From contig DASWNP010000046.1 of assembly GCA_036399175.1 (NCBI GenBank), positions 248,001 through 312,000 of the forward strand: 64,000 nt of DNA. The letters run 5' to 3'. This document shows positions 8,295-18,381 of this stretch, in pieces. The stretch is from DASWNP01 sp036399175. Its GTDB lineage: Bacteria; Acidobacteriota; Blastocatellia; Pyrinomonadales; Pyrinomonadaceae. How positions within the stretch are numbered: the first letter of the stretch is position 1; every line of letters starts with the position of its first letter. The notes under the pieces were generated by a model, which was not told the origin of the DNA, did not search any database, and worked only from the letters and a program-made list of their open reading frames with translations. The translations under genes were made by a program, and so were the position numbers.

Positions 8295-9271
8295 ACGCGC
8301 AACGCGCAAAGCTCTCAAAGGATGCGACGACGGGCGCACAGGCCGACGAGACTGACGAGGCCGCACGAAGACCCGAAGGCGCAGACCGGCGCAGCGCCAC
8401 TCCCGACCGCGCCGCCGAGACCGCGACTTCGGATAGCACGCCTCTCATCATCGCTCATCGAGGCGCGTCCGCCCACGCTCCCGAAAACACTCTGGCCGCC
8501 TTCGCACGCGCCTTCGACGACGGAGCCGACGGTCTTGAGTTCGACGTGCGCCTCGCGCGCGACGGCGTGCCCGTCGTCATCCACGATGCGACGCTTGAGC
8601 GCACGGCCTCGCGCCGTCTACGCGTCTCTGCGCTCACCTCCGTCGAGCTTGGCACGACCGATGTCGGCACATGGTTCAACCGTCGCTATCCTGCGCGCGC
8701 CCGCGCCGACTTCTCAGCCGAATGTGTGCCGACTCTCGAACAGGTGCTCCAAACTTTCGGCGCACGCTCGAAGCGTCTCTACGTCGAGCTGAAACACGAG
8801 CCGGGCGAAGACTACGCGTCGCTCGTCGCGGAAGCGGTCAGGCTCGCGCGCTCGCTTTCGTTAGCCTCGCGCGTCTGTATCGAAAGCTTCGCCCTCGAAG
8901 TCGTCGCGGAGGTCAAGCGCGTCGCGCCCGAGATACGCACGGCGGCTCTCTTCGAGCGCACGCTCGCGCGCCCCGTCCGCTCTGCGCGCTCCATCGTCGT
9001 CGCCGCGCTCGGGTGCAGCGCCGACGAGCTTGCGCTGCACCGCTCGCTCGTCGGCGAGCGCGTCGTGCGCGCCGCGCGCCTCGCCGGGCTGGACTCGCTC
9101 GTCTGGACGGTCGATAGCCCTGCGTGGATACACCGCGCACAACGGCACGGCCTCTCAGCCCTCATCACCAACCAACCGGCGCGCATGCGCGCGGCTCTTG
9201 AGGGGATGCTGCAACACCCAACTCTCGAAGCCGCGTCGAGCCCCGCGCGCCGACGCAATCTCCACCCATGA
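8291..9271 (+). CDS. Glycerophosphodiester phosphodiesterase
   Basis: 326 residues. After a 55-residue low-complexity N-terminal extension comes the GDPD domain: PLIIAHRGASAHAPENTLAAF (catalytic HR and metal-binding E of PENT), then GLEFDVRLARDGVPVVIHDATLERT with the conserved E-x-D and HD. Also seen are VPTLEQVL and LYVELK, and a degenerate C-terminal DSLVWTVDSPAWI where most enzymes read NVWTVN. It hydrolyses glycerophosphodiesters to glycerol-3-phosphate and alcohol. There is no signal peptide, so it should be a cytoplasmic UgpQ-like enzyme. The start overlaps the upstream stop (ATGA), and its own stop overlaps the AraC gene in the same way. Confidence 0.88.
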   Translation: MNAQRAKLSKDATTGAQADETDEAARRPEGADRRSATPDRAAETATSDSTPLIIAHRGASAHAPENTLAAFARAFDDGADGLEFDVRLARDGVPVVIHDATLERTASRRLRVSALTSVELGTTDVGTWFNRRYPARARADFSAECVPTLEQVLQTFGARSKRLYVELKHEPGEDYASLVAEAVRLARSLSLASRVCIESFALEVVAEVKRVAPEIRTAALFERTLARPVRSARSIVVAALGCSADELALHRSLVGERVVRAARLAGLDSLVWTVDSPAWIHRAQRHGLSALITNQPARMRAALEGMLQHPTLEAASSPARRRNLHP

Positions 9272-10239
9272 AGCCATCCGAGCCGCCCGCCGACAGGATT
9301 TACACGCACGCGCATTACACAATCCACCACCGCCACGCCCGGCGCGCCCGCTGGACTCACGACCCGTTGCCCCGCTACGCCCTGCTCTTTCTGCTCAAAG
9401 GCCAGCTTCGCTGGAGCGTCAGCAGCCGCGAAGACGCAGCAGCGACGCGCGAGGCCGGAGTCGAGACGGCTTCGTCTCAGACCCACGCCTCGAAGAAGAG
9501 GGCATCGAAGAGCGATGCATCGAAGACGAATGCAAAGGAGCTGACCGGCGGTAGGTCGGGCGAGCTGCGCGAGGGCGGCGCGCTCTTCGTCAACCCGGAA
9601 GACGGAGCGCAGGCGAGCGGCGAGCGCGCAGAGTATCTCTTCGTCTCGCTCGCCCCGGCCTTCATCCTCGACTGCGCCGTCCGCGCCCGCCTGACGCGCG
9701 CCGACGCGCGCATCACCTTTCCCGCAAACGTCGCCGCGCGCGACGAGCGTCTCACACGACTCGCGCGCGACCTCTCCGAAGAGCTTTCCGAGAAGACGGC
9801 CGGGCAGGAGTTAGTCGTCGCCGCGCTCGTCGAGCATTTGACCGTACATCTGCTCCGCCGCCACGCAAACATCCGTCGCTCCGACGAGCTTGAGCTATCG
9901 CGCGTCGGACTGGTTGACCGGCGTCTGCGACGCGCCGTCGAACTGATGCACGCGCATCTCGACCGCAACCTCCCGCTCGAAGAGATTGCCGCCGCCGCGC
10001 ATCTCTCCCCCTTCCACTTCGCGCGCCTCTTCAAAAAACTGACCGGCGCAACCCCGCACGCATACCTCGCCGCCCTCCGCGCCGGACGCGCCCAAACCCT
10101 TCTCGCCGAAACCGACCTCTCCATCATCGAAGTCGGCGCGCGCGTCGGCTACAGCAGCCCGAGCCACTTCGCCAAAGCCTTCCGGCAGGCCACCGGCCTC
10201 TCCCCACGCGCGTTCCGCGCCGCCCTCGTCCGCCGGTAA
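9268..10239 (+). CDS. AraC family transcriptional regulator
   Basis: 323 residues. The last 100 residues are the two-helix-turn-helix AraC domain: MHAHLDRNLPLEEIAAAAHL, SPFHFARLFKKLTGATPHAYL, then LSIIEVGARVGYSSPSHFAKAFRQATGLSP. The N-terminal part looks like the cupin-type ligand domain (YALLFLLKGQLRWSV), but it contains a 45-residue Lys/Ser/Ala-rich insert around residues 55-100 that probably forms an exposed loop. The ATGA overlap with the phosphodiesterase makes this the last gene of the four-gene unit. It may control that unit, but no operator is evident. Confidence 0.85.
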   Translation: MKPSEPPADRIYTHAHYTIHHRHARRARWTHDPLPRYALLFLLKGQLRWSVSSREDAAATREAGVETASSQTHASKKRASKSDASKTNAKELTGGRSGELREGGALFVNPEDGAQASGERAEYLFVSLAPAFILDCAVRARLTRADARITFPANVAARDERLTRLARDLSEELSEKTAGQELVVAALVEHLTVHLLRRHANIRRSDELELSRVGLVDRRLRRAVELMHAHLDRNLPLEEIAAAAHLSPFHFARLFKKLTGATPHAYLAALRAGRAQTLLAETDLSIIEVGARVGYSSPSHFAKAFRQATGLSPRAFRAALVRR

Positions 10240-10557
10240 ATTTTCCATCAGAATTTTTTGCAAGACCCACCGGACGCCCCCGTTCTAGCAGCAGGGACGG
10301 ATTGAAGCGGAAGAGAGACGAGATAACGCTAGAGCTATTCCGCCGTGCCGGACGCTTCTGAGAGTTCAGACTCGCAGGCCGCGTCGCATCCCGCTCCCGA
10401 AGTTTTTCCGAAGACCTCGCATTTGAAAACCAATCGCGGCTGAAAGCGTCGGCACGAGCTATCGGAACTTTTAACCGGCTCGGGCGTCTAAACGGTCAAA
10501 AGCATCTGCTTCTGACCTGAGCCGCGAATCTCCAAAGCTTGATGAAAGGGATGCTAT
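10240..10557. other. Gene-free stretch before the vWA gene
   Basis: I see no gene, terminator or strong promoter here. A purine-rich ribosome site (GATGAAAGGG) for the next gene lies at its right end. Confidence 0.4.
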
Positions 10558-11787
10558 ATGAAACGCTTTTCGCTTCGAGTCGCCGTCGCTTTTCTGACGT
10601 TCGTCGTGGGTATCGGTTTGAGCGCCGTCTGGATTGCGGCCTTGAGTGAGCCGGGCAGTGGTCAGGTCAAGCCTCTGGTGAATCCGCCTCCGGTCGTCGT
10701 CGAGCGGAAGGCATCGGACAGGCCGGTTCTGGAGATGGTCTTCGTTATCGACACGACGGGCTCTATGTCCGGACTCATCGACGGCGCGAAGCGGCGCGTC
10801 TGGGGCATCGTCAACGAGGCGATGCAGTCGCCTTCGCGCCCCTCGGTGCGTATCGGCCTCGTCGCCTACCGCGACCTCGGCGACGCCTACGTGACGCAGG
10901 TGCTTCCTCTGACAGAAGACCTCGACAAAGTCTATTCGACGCTGATGGACTACCGCGCCGAGGGCGGCGGCGACGGCCCCGAGAACGTGCGCCGCGCTCT
11001 GGCCGAGGGCGTCTCGCGCGCCGGATGGACGGAGCAGCGGAAGGGCGGCGCAAACCTCGCGCAGATTCTCTTCCTCGTCGGCGATGCCCCGCCGCACGAC
11101 GACTACCAGGACGAGCCCGATACGCTCAAGACTACTCAGCAGGCCGTCCTCAAGGGCATGATTGTCAACACGATTCAGTGCGGCGAACAGGCCGACACGC
11201 GCCAAGTCTGGCAGCAGATAGCGCGGCGAGGCGAGGGTCGTTACTTCGCCATCGCGCAGGACGGCGGCGTGCAGACCATCGAGTCGCCTTACGACGGGCG
11301 TCTCGCAGAACTGGGCACGAAGCTCGGCAGCACCTTCACCGCCTACGGCGGCGGCGCAGGCCCCGCCGGCGACGAGTTTCGCGCAACGGCGACCACGCGT
11401 CAGGCCGAAGCCGAAACGAAGTTCGCGGCGGCTGCTCCCGTGACGGCCAACGCCGACCGCGCCGTCAACAAAGTGCTCAACATGTCGGCCTACTCCGGCG
11501 ACCTTCTGCAAAGCATCGAGAACGGCTCGACCAAGCTTGAGTCCGTCAAGGACGACGACCTGCCGAGCGACCTGCGCAAGCTCTCGCCCGACGCGCGAAA
11601 GCAGGAGATTGAAAAGCGACTTGCCGAGCGCCGGAAGCTGCGCGCCGAAATCGTCACGCTCTCGAAACAGCGCGACGAGTACGTCGCCGCCGAGCGAAAG
11701 AAGCTCTCCGGCAACAAACAGGACGGCTTCGACGCGGCCGTCTCCTCCGCCCTGAAAGAACAGATGGCTCGCAAGGGTCTCAAGTAA
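10558..11787 (+). CDS. von Willebrand factor type A domain protein, membrane-anchored
   Basis: 409 residues. An N-terminal hydrophobic segment (about residues 8-28) is followed by a proline-rich linker and a vWA domain. The MIDAS motif VFVIDTTGSMSG lies near residue 65, followed by IGLVAYRDLGDAYVT, GGGDGPENVRRAL and ILFLVGDAPPHDDY. The C-terminal third is Lys/Glu-rich and helical. The domain most likely lies outside the cytoplasmic membrane. vWA proteins of this type bind metal and protein partners; the partner is unknown and no neighbour encodes a MoxR ATPase. An AAAGGG site precedes the ATG. Confidence 0.82.
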   Translation: MKRFSLRVAVAFLTFVVGIGLSAVWIAALSEPGSGQVKPLVNPPPVVVERKASDRPVLEMVFVIDTTGSMSGLIDGAKRRVWGIVNEAMQSPSRPSVRIGLVAYRDLGDAYVTQVLPLTEDLDKVYSTLMDYRAEGGGDGPENVRRALAEGVSRAGWTEQRKGGANLAQILFLVGDAPPHDDYQDEPDTLKTTQQAVLKGMIVNTIQCGEQADTRQVWQQIARRGEGRYFAIAQDGGVQTIESPYDGRLAELGTKLGSTFTAYGGGAGPAGDEFRATATTRQAEAETKFAAAAPVTANADRAVNKVLNMSAYSGDLLQSIENGSTKLESVKDDDLPSDLRKLSPDARKQEIEKRLAERRKLRAEIVTLSKQRDEYVAAERKKLSGNKQDGFDAAVSSALKEQMARKGLK

Positions 11788-11789
11788 GA

Positions 11790-11908
11790 CAGGGGGAAAG
11801 GGAAAGGGAAACGGGAAGTCGTAGGGCTGAGCTTAAAGGTGACGCGGAGATTTATGCCGCGTCACCTTTGCTTTTTCCTTTACCCGTTTCCCCTTTCCCT
11901 TTTCCCTG
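11790..11908. repeat. Inverted short-tandem-repeat array (GGGGAAA words) enclosing a terminator
   Basis: Left arm 11790-11818 repeats GGGGAAA and GGGAAA words; right arm 11873-11908 is their inverted complement (CCCGTTT, CCCCTTT, CCCTTTT). The loop holds the GC-rich hairpin at 11835-11869. The array begins two bases after the vWA stop codon. Confidence 0.8.
11835..11878 (+). terminator. Intrinsic terminator after the vWA gene
   Basis: Perfect 13-bp stem AAAGGTGACGCGG / CCGCGTCACCTTT with a 9-base loop, followed by GCTTTTTCC. Confidence 0.8.
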
Positions 11909-12019
11909 TTTTCACTAAAACCGCAAGGCGTCGTCGGTTTAGGGCAAGATAGGACGAGAAGTGTGCGCGCTCGTCCTGTATCATTCCGGCAATCAAATTT
12001 CGGAGGACGGAAAAATCAA

Positions 12020-13339
<1,320 letters not shown>

Positions 13340-13372
13340 GATTTTTGAGCTTTGCACATTGACGGACAACCT

Positions 13373-13414
13373 TTCGAGGGCGCATCGCAACCGGCGAGTG
13401 CGCCCTCGAATTTC
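13373..13414 (+). terminator. Intrinsic terminator after inositol-3-phosphate synthase
   Basis: Perfect 12-bp stem TTCGAGGGCGCA / TGCGCCCTCGAA with a 14-base loop, then TTTCTCTCG. It begins 33 bases after the stop. Confidence 0.75.
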
Positions 13415-13639
13415 TCTCGTCCGTCTCCTCGCCAACACGGCCAGTCGCGCCGCTACGCTTTGCTACATTCTCGCCCGACGCGCCGACGTTTACGTGCAGC
13501 GAGCGCGTTCTCGCTCAGTCCGACCCTGCGCCGTAGGACAGTAAATGTCAGCCCCGCTCTGCCGAAAATTGTCACCCCCTCTGAGCCCTCTCTTTTTTTC
13601 TCAAGCCTAAAAAAAGTGGCTCTCCGCTGATATTTTGTG

Positions 13640-13668
13640 GTGACAAAACGAGCGGACTCGTATATATA
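13640..13668 (+). promoter_or_regulatory. Sigma-70-type promoter for the AAA+ gene
   Basis: -35 GTGACA (13640-13645), 17-base spacer, -10 TATATA (13663-13668). This leaves a leader of about 230 bases before the AAA+ start codon. The leader has a long open frame in phase with the gene, but the strong ribosome site is at 13891. Confidence 0.55.
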
Positions 13669-13902
13669 GTGCTTGCTTCATCAGCGCGTGAGTCGTGCGG
13701 CGTCCTGACGCAGGCAAACCGCTTCATCAAAACATTCATCTTATATTTCAACGGTTCGTTCTTTGCATGGAGAGAGGTTGATGCGGCCATGAGTGGCCGG
13801 CAGTTCCGCCAGACGCGGCGGCGCTTTTTCGACCGGGAGCCTTCTCAGATGAGGCGCGCATCAGTTTCAGACCTCGTAACGCTCCAGCAAAGGAGGACGG
13901 CC

Positions 13903-15108
13903 ATGTTAGCGACAATGGAGAAACAGAAAGTTACAGCGACGAATACGGTCTTCCTTGACCCCGACCAGAAGAGTCCGCGCGCACAGGAGTTTGAGGAAAA
14001 ACTCTCGACGCGCATCGTCGGGCAGGAGCGCGCAGTGCGCCGCATGAGCGGCCTCTACCAGATTTTCCTCGCAGGGATGAACCCGCTTAACCGCCCCGTC
14101 GGCACGATGCTTTTCCTCGGGCCTACGGGCTCGGGCAAGACCCGCGTCGTCGAGGCCGCCGCCGAAGTTCTCTTCGGCGACCCGCAGGCGGTCATCAAAA
14201 TCGACTGCGCGGAATTTCAGCACTCGCACGAGATTGCCAAGCTCATCGGCTCGCCTCCGGGCTATCTCGGCCACCGCGAGACCTCGCCGATGCTCACGCA
14301 GGAGAACCTCGACCGTTACCACACCGAAGACACGAAACTCTCGCTCGTCCTCTTCGACGAAATTGAGAAGGCGTCCGATTCTCTGTGGCAACTGCTCTTG
14401 GGAATCCTCGACAAAGCGACGCTGACGCTCGGCGACAACCGACGCGTCGATTTCTCGCGCACGATGGTGATTATGACCTCCAATCTCGGCGCGCGTGAGA
14501 TGTCGGAGCTGATTTCGGGCGGCATCGGTTTCGCGCCCGGCAAGGGCAACAGCCCGAACGACACGGAGGTTGACCAGAAGATTTATCGCACGGCGGTCGA
14601 AGCGGCGAGGCGTAAATTCTCGCCCGAGTTTATGAACCGCATCGACAAGGTAGTGGTCTTCCGCTCGCTCAAGGAGCACCACCTGCGACAGATTCTCGAT
14701 CTTGAGCTTCAGGCCGTGCAGGACAGAATCATGCGCTCGGCGGGCACGAAGTTCGTCTTCCAGTGCTCGGACGAAGCCAAAGACATGCTGCTCAAGGAGG
14801 GCATCGACTTCAAGTACGGAGCGCGACATCTGAAACGCTCCATCGAGCGCTTCCTCGTCTATCCGCTCTCGAACCTCGTGGCGACTGAGCAGGTCGGCTT
14901 AGGCGACCTCGTCCACGTCGGCTTGAACGACGCCGGCAACAAGCTTACCTTCTCGAAGCGTTCGGGCGGCGCGCTCATCAACGACGCGCCGGATTTTGAG
15001 GAAGAGACGGAGAAGCCGGAAGCCAAGTCGGGCGGCGTCGCGCTGCCTCTGCCGCAGACCAAAGTGGCGCGCAAGAGCCAGGGGCGCGGCGAAAAACAGG
15101 AAGGCTGA
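13903..15108 (+). CDS. AAA+ ATPase, Clp-type (ClpX/ClpB D2-like) unfoldase
   Basis: 401 residues from the ATG at 13903, which has a perfect AGGAGG 7 bases upstream; longer in-frame starts lack such a site. One AAA+ module: IVGQERAV, Walker A GPTGSGKT (73-80), Walker B LVLFDEIEKA (148-157), sensor-1 TSNLGA (192-197), FMNRIDKVVVF, sensor-2 YGARHLKRSIER, and a C-terminal D2-small domain. A GGIGFAPGKG loop near residue 208 could be a ClpP-docking IGF-like loop. There is no N-terminal zinc domain. The last 40 residues are a charged tail. It could be a protein unfoldase or disaggregase; no clpP is nearby. Confidence 0.8.
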   Translation: MLATMEKQKVTATNTVFLDPDQKSPRAQEFEEKLSTRIVGQERAVRRMSGLYQIFLAGMNPLNRPVGTMLFLGPTGSGKTRVVEAAAEVLFGDPQAVIKIDCAEFQHSHEIAKLIGSPPGYLGHRETSPMLTQENLDRYHTEDTKLSLVLFDEIEKASDSLWQLLLGILDKATLTLGDNRRVDFSRTMVIMTSNLGAREMSELISGGIGFAPGKGNSPNDTEVDQKIYRTAVEAARRKFSPEFMNRIDKVVVFRSLKEHHLRQILDLELQAVQDRIMRSAGTKFVFQCSDEAKDMLLKEGIDFKYGARHLKRSIERFLVYPLSNLVATEQVGLGDLVHVGLNDAGNKLTFSKRSGGALINDAPDFEEETEKPEAKSGGVALPLPQTKVARKSQGRGEKQEG

Positions 15109-15148
15109 GGCGAAAAGCTCTTAGCTCATCACGAAGGCTGTTGAATGA

Positions 15149-15192
15149 AGATGGCCGCGAAGATTCTGAATCTTCGCGGCCATCTCTGTTTC
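15149..15192 (+). terminator. Intrinsic terminator after the AAA+ gene
   Basis: Perfect 17-bp stem AGATGGCCGCGAAGATT / AATCTTCGCGGCCATCT with a 3-base loop, followed by CTGTTTC. It can serve both strands, because the HEAT gene converges from the right. Confidence 0.75.
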
Positions 15193-15233
15193 TTGATGAA
15201 GGCGCTGCTATTTTGAACGTCGGGTAAGTCGTC

Positions 15234-16160
15234 TCAGGTCGGACGCGCGGGCGCAGTAGAGTTGGGGTCGAGTTTGCGCAGCGCCTCTTGAGCTATCTCT
15301 GAGAGATAAGGGTCGCGGGCGGTGAGCGCGGCGCGGAGCGCGGGGATGGCCGAGGCGTCGCCGATGAGGCCGAGCGAGCGTGCAGCCTCGCGTCTCACGT
15401 CATCGCCCGCGCGCGGGTTGGAGAGCGCCTCGACGAGCGCGGGCACGGCTTCGCGGCGTCCTATCTGTCCGAGCGAGATGGCCGCGGCGCGGCGCACAAA
15501 CTCGTTCTCTTCCGTGCGGCTGCGAGTGATACGACTGAAGAAGCCGGAGCTGCGTACGCGCCGGACGACTGTCGCCGAAAGGGCAGCGACGGCCGAAGAG
15601 TCGCCTATCTGTCCGAGCGCAACTGCCGCCGCGCCGCGCACGCCCGCTTCCTTGTCGCGTTCGAGCGCGACGACGAGCGCGGGCGTCGCTACGGGGCTTC
15701 GCGCCAGTCCGAGCGCGTAGGCCGTTTCGCGCCTGACGAATTCGTCCTTGTCGCGCAAGAGCGGAATGAGCAGCGCGGCGACCTCCGCGCCCGGAAGCGA
15801 CAGCACCGCGCGCGCAGCCAACGCACGCACGGCTGCCGAAGCGTCGCCGAGCGCAGAGGCGGCGGCGCGTGAGCTTTCGGGACGTGCCATCGCGCCGAGT
15901 CGTTGCACGGCGTCGCGCCGCTCTTCGGCGTCGGGCGAAGAGAGTCGCACTCGTTCTTTTTCAATCTGTCTTTGAAGAGGCGTCAGGGAAACTTGCGAGA
16001 GAGACGCGGCGCGGCGCAGGCCGACGCTCTGCGTGTGCGCAGAAGAGGCGTGTGGCGCGACGACCATCAAACAGATGACCGCGAGCAGACAGCGCGCCGC
16101 CGGGCGACGCGTCGAGGTGTGAGAAGCTTGCGTGCGGGCTGGGGCTTGCCTTCGGCTCAT
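15234..16160 (-). CDS. HEAT-repeat secreted or membrane-anchored protein
   Basis: 308 residues. The ATG at 16160 overlaps the upstream stop (ATGA). A basic N-terminus is followed by the hydrophobic CLLAVICLMVVAPHASS, a probable signal sequence ending near residue 45. The rest is five or six PBS-lyase/HEAT-like repeats with the pattern VRRxAAxxLGxIGDxxAVPAL, e.g. FVRRETAYALGLARSPVATPAL and VRREAARSLGLIGDASAIPAL. Such repeats are scaffolds for protein-protein contact. The partner is unknown. Confidence 0.8.
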   Translation of the reverse strand: MSRRQAPARTQASHTSTRRPAARCLLAVICLMVVAPHASSAHTQSVGLRRAASLSQVSLTPLQRQIEKERVRLSSPDAEERRDAVQRLGAMARPESSRAAASALGDASAAVRALAARAVLSLPGAEVAALLIPLLRDKDEFVRRETAYALGLARSPVATPALVVALERDKEAGVRGAAAVALGQIGDSSAVAALSATVVRRVRSSGFFSRITRSRTEENEFVRRAAAISLGQIGRREAVPALVEALSNPRAGDDVRREAARSLGLIGDASAIPALRAALTARDPYLSEIAQEALRKLDPNSTAPARPT

Positions 16161-16423
16161 ACGCGCGTGGGCACGGCTGCGGCGGCGCGGCGCTCGGCGC
16201 GGCGGCGCACCGATTCCCACTCGAAAGCCTGACGGGCGCGCTGGTTCTCGTGCGCTTCAGAGAGCAGCGCGACCAGCTCGTCCTCCCAGACGCCGGGCAG
16301 CGTCATGGCGCGTCGCATGGATTCCATAATCGAGATGTATTCCAGGACTTCCTTAACTTCGGAATCGTTCAAGGAATCGAGTTTCAGGGCGAGACGTTGG
16401 CGTTCGGTAATTCTCTTAGCCAT
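16157..16423 (-). CDS. Small hypothetical protein
   Basis: 88 residues beginning MAKRITERQRLALKLDSLND. The ATG at 16423 has an AGGAG 9 bases upstream. It is predicted to be fully helical; the pattern LNDSEVKEVLEYISIMESM resembles small bacterial proteins with an antitoxin-like or DUF2281-like N-terminal helix pair, but the similarity is weak. Its stop overlaps the HEAT protein start, so the two are translationally coupled. Confidence 0.6.
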   Translation of the reverse strand: MAKRITERQRLALKLDSLNDSEVKEVLEYISIMESMRRAMTLPGVWEDELVALLSEAHENQRARQAFEWESVRRRAERRAAAAVPTRV

Positions 16424-16918
16424 CTGACGGCTCCTGTCGCTATCGGAAGCCGGACGGCCAGAGACGTTTTTCAACTGACGAGTCGAGTCAGTCTGCGACG
16501 TTCGGGAGGCCGTCGGCGAATGATGTTCGGCGCGGCGGGCGCGCACGTTCTTCTCTTCTTCACCTGTATCTTCAGAGTCTCCAGCAGCAGCAAACTCTAC
16601 GAAAACCTTCCTCGAAAGAGAGCATCAGTCTCGACGTTCGTCTTCAGAAACAAGCGCAACGAACCGAAATCCAGATTCGGGTTAGAAGAGCTGATGCACC
16701 TTCCGTCTCGTCTGTCTCTCTTTTCGGAACGCTCTACTTGTCGAGGCTGATGTTGTTAGCGACTTCCAGGTGTCGCATGCGGCGCAATATACACGAGACG
16801 GCGCGCCTCTGGCAAGATTGTTTTCCTCAAACGGGGAACGGCGAAGCGTCTGCTCAGAGAGAAAGAGCGCGCGGTGTCCACCCGGCGACTAAAGGGCGGC
16901 TCGCTCAATCAATGCTGC
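16424..16918. other. Gene-free stretch
   Basis: No gene with supporting features is visible. The open frames on both strands lack ribosome sites and family motifs. It should contain the promoter for the minus-strand pair at 15234-16423, which I cannot place. Confidence 0.4.
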
Positions 16919-17722
16919 TCAATCAATTTTGGAAGCGACGGTGTGCATCGTATCGACGATGAGCACGGCGATGGGAGGATAGAAGATGAGGTCGGGGCGC
17001 AGGTGTTGGCCGAAGAGATAGGGCACGTCGTTGAAGATGACGACGTAGTGCGCGTGCGAGCCGATGAAGAGACCTGCGGCGAGGCTGGCCGCGTAGCCGA
17101 GGATGAGAAAGGCCGAGGCCGTCAGGCGCGTGAAGGGTTTGTCCGGCTTCTCTTCCTCGTTGATGATGGAATCGTGGATGCGCTTGGGCTGATAGGTGTA
17201 ATGCGCGAAGCAGGCTTTGAGGCGGACAGCCAGATGCCAGAGCCCTATCAGAAAGAGCGTGAACAGAATGGCTCGCCCGACGCTGTTGAAGCTCTGCCAC
17301 AGACGCGGCTTGAGCATCGCCACGAAGAAGGTCGAGAGAAAGAGCGTGACGGTGGTGAAAACCGCCTGCTGGAGCACGAAGGTCTCGCGCCGCTCGGCTT
17401 CGATGAGACGGTCAACGACGCGGTCGAAGCGCGCCTGCGCCATCACCATCCGGCGCATACGCTGTGCGTGCGGGTTGCTGGAATGAAGAACCGAGCCGGT
17501 CGGCGTATGAAGTCTGCGGCGCTGGTCGTCGTAGTAGGCGCGTTCCTGCGGGTCGCTGAGCGTGCGGTAGGCGAGGGCAATCAATGCGAAGTCGCGCGCG
17601 GCCACGTCCGAGCCTCCGTTGACATCCGGGTGGCGCTTGCGCGCGAGCCTTCGATACGCCGACTTGATTTCGGCGACAGAGGCCGTCTGTTTGACACCTA
17701 AAAGTTTGTAGTAATCAACCAC
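16919..17722 (-). CDS. DnaJ-domain multi-pass membrane protein
   Basis: 267 residues from the GTG at 17722, preceded by AGGGAAAG. Residues 3-70 are a J domain: DYYKLLGVKQTASVAEIKSAYRRLARKRHPDVNGG, containing the HPD tripeptide that stimulates Hsp70 ATPase. The rest has three or four hydrophobic helices (around residues 120-145, 155-178, 200-225 and 240-255) and no zinc-finger or CTD domain. It is therefore a membrane-tethered J protein that could recruit DnaK to the cytoplasmic membrane face. The family-level function is clear; the substrate is unknown. Confidence 0.82.
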   Translation of the reverse strand: MVDYYKLLGVKQTASVAEIKSAYRRLARKRHPDVNGGSDVAARDFALIALAYRTLSDPQERAYYDDQRRRLHTPTGSVLHSSNPHAQRMRRMVMAQARFDRVVDRLIEAERRETFVLQQAVFTTVTLFLSTFFVAMLKPRLWQSFNSVGRAILFTLFLIGLWHLAVRLKACFAHYTYQPKRIHDSIINEEEKPDKPFTRLTASAFLILGYAASLAAGLFIGSHAHYVVIFNDVPYLFGQHLRPDLIFYPPIAVLIVDTMHTVASKID

Positions 17723-17809
17723 CGCGCTTTCCCTAAACACCGCAAAGCCAGCGATGGAATCGCCCTTTTACGGGACAGAGGAGATACCCGTGAGCGATAA
17801 TATACCATA

Positions 17810-17873
17810 CATTCGTCCCGCTCAAAATTGGTTGCCGAAGGGGTGTCTGTGAGGCGTGTGAGCGGGACGAATG
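17810..17873. repeat. Perfect 15-bp inverted repeat
   Basis: CATTCGTCCCGCTCA (17810-17824) and its exact complement TGAGCGGGACGAATG (17859-17873) are separated by 34 bases. There is no T run. It could be a hairpin RNA, a dyad operator or the ends of a tiny element. Confidence 0.75.
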
Positions 17874-18084
17874 CAGGCTGAAGAAGAAGAGATGGTGAGG
17901 TGAGCCAAAGGGCAGTGCTTTTCCTCGGGCGGCCACCGAGGGGGGCGAGGACAATTATCCAGTGGTGACTACCCGTTGGCTCATGTCCTTTTCGAGCAAC
18001 ACTCATGCCACTTTCGTTGCAAGCAAGAAAAGCGCATAATTTTCTGAATCTTATAGCACATCTTGATTGCATGTGTGTACATCC

Positions 18085-18113
18085 GTAGACACTTATGTCT
18101 ACTTTTGTAGACA
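18085..18113. promoter_or_regulatory. Three GTAGACA boxes spaced exactly 11 bp
   Basis: GTAGACA (18085-18091), its inverse TGTCTAC (18096-18102) and GTAGACA again (18107-18113) start 11 bases apart. That is about one helical turn, so all would face the same side of the DNA. This looks like an operator array for a dimeric regulator; the regulator is unknown. Confidence 0.45.
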
Positions 18114-18182
18114 AAAATCTTGCAGCCAGTCCCCGTTTCAGAGCGTTGCAGGTCGTCTTTAGTCGGGTGGCAAATCCTCTGC

Positions 18183-18212
18183 CGGGGCAAAAATCCAGAC
18201 CCTTTTGCCCCG
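18183..18212. repeat. Perfect 10-bp stem-loop
   Basis: CGGGGCAAAA and TTTTGCCCCG flank a 10-base loop. There is no obvious T tract beyond it. Confidence 0.5.
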
Positions 18213-18314
18213 CACGTTGAGGTTTAATAGAACACAAGTCGCTTCCGGCCTGAACGCGGGAAAGCGGCTTCAGCGAAGCTGCTTCCCTTTGAACATCAGG
18301 TGTAAAGCCAAGTG

Positions 18315-18363
18315 GAAAGAGCGAAGGCCGCGCCGGATTTCTCTGCGCGGCCTTCGCTCTTTC
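18315..18363 (-). terminator. Intrinsic terminator after leucyl aminopeptidase
   Basis: Perfect 19-bp stem (GAAAGAGCGAAGGCCGCGC and its complement) with an 11-base loop, 18 bases beyond the aminopeptidase stop on the minus strand. Confidence 0.8.
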
Positions 18364-18381
18364 GGGCTGATAAGGGGTCGC

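Larger units (their letters stand above)
17723..18314. other. Gene-free, AT-richer region with several inverted repeats
   Basis: No credible gene. A long minus-strand frame here has Cys/Arg-rich random composition and no ribosome site. The region holds a 15-bp inverted repeat (17810-17873), a three-copy GTAGACA array (18085-18113) and a 10-bp hairpin (18183-18212). It may encode a small RNA or regulatory region, but I cannot name one. Confidence 0.45.

Noticed and set aside
10302..10328. Possible promoter TTGAAG / GATAAC before the vWA gene
   Set aside because: The spacing is only 14 bases, too short to support.
13669..13902. Longer N-terminus of the AAA+ protein
   Set aside because: The GTG at 13669 overlaps the -10 box, and the AGGAGG at 13891 clearly serves the ATG at 13903.
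17698..18237. 179-residue minus-strand open frame
   Set aside because: Overlaps the J-domain gene, has no ribosome site, random Cys/Arg/Ser composition and crosses several dyads.
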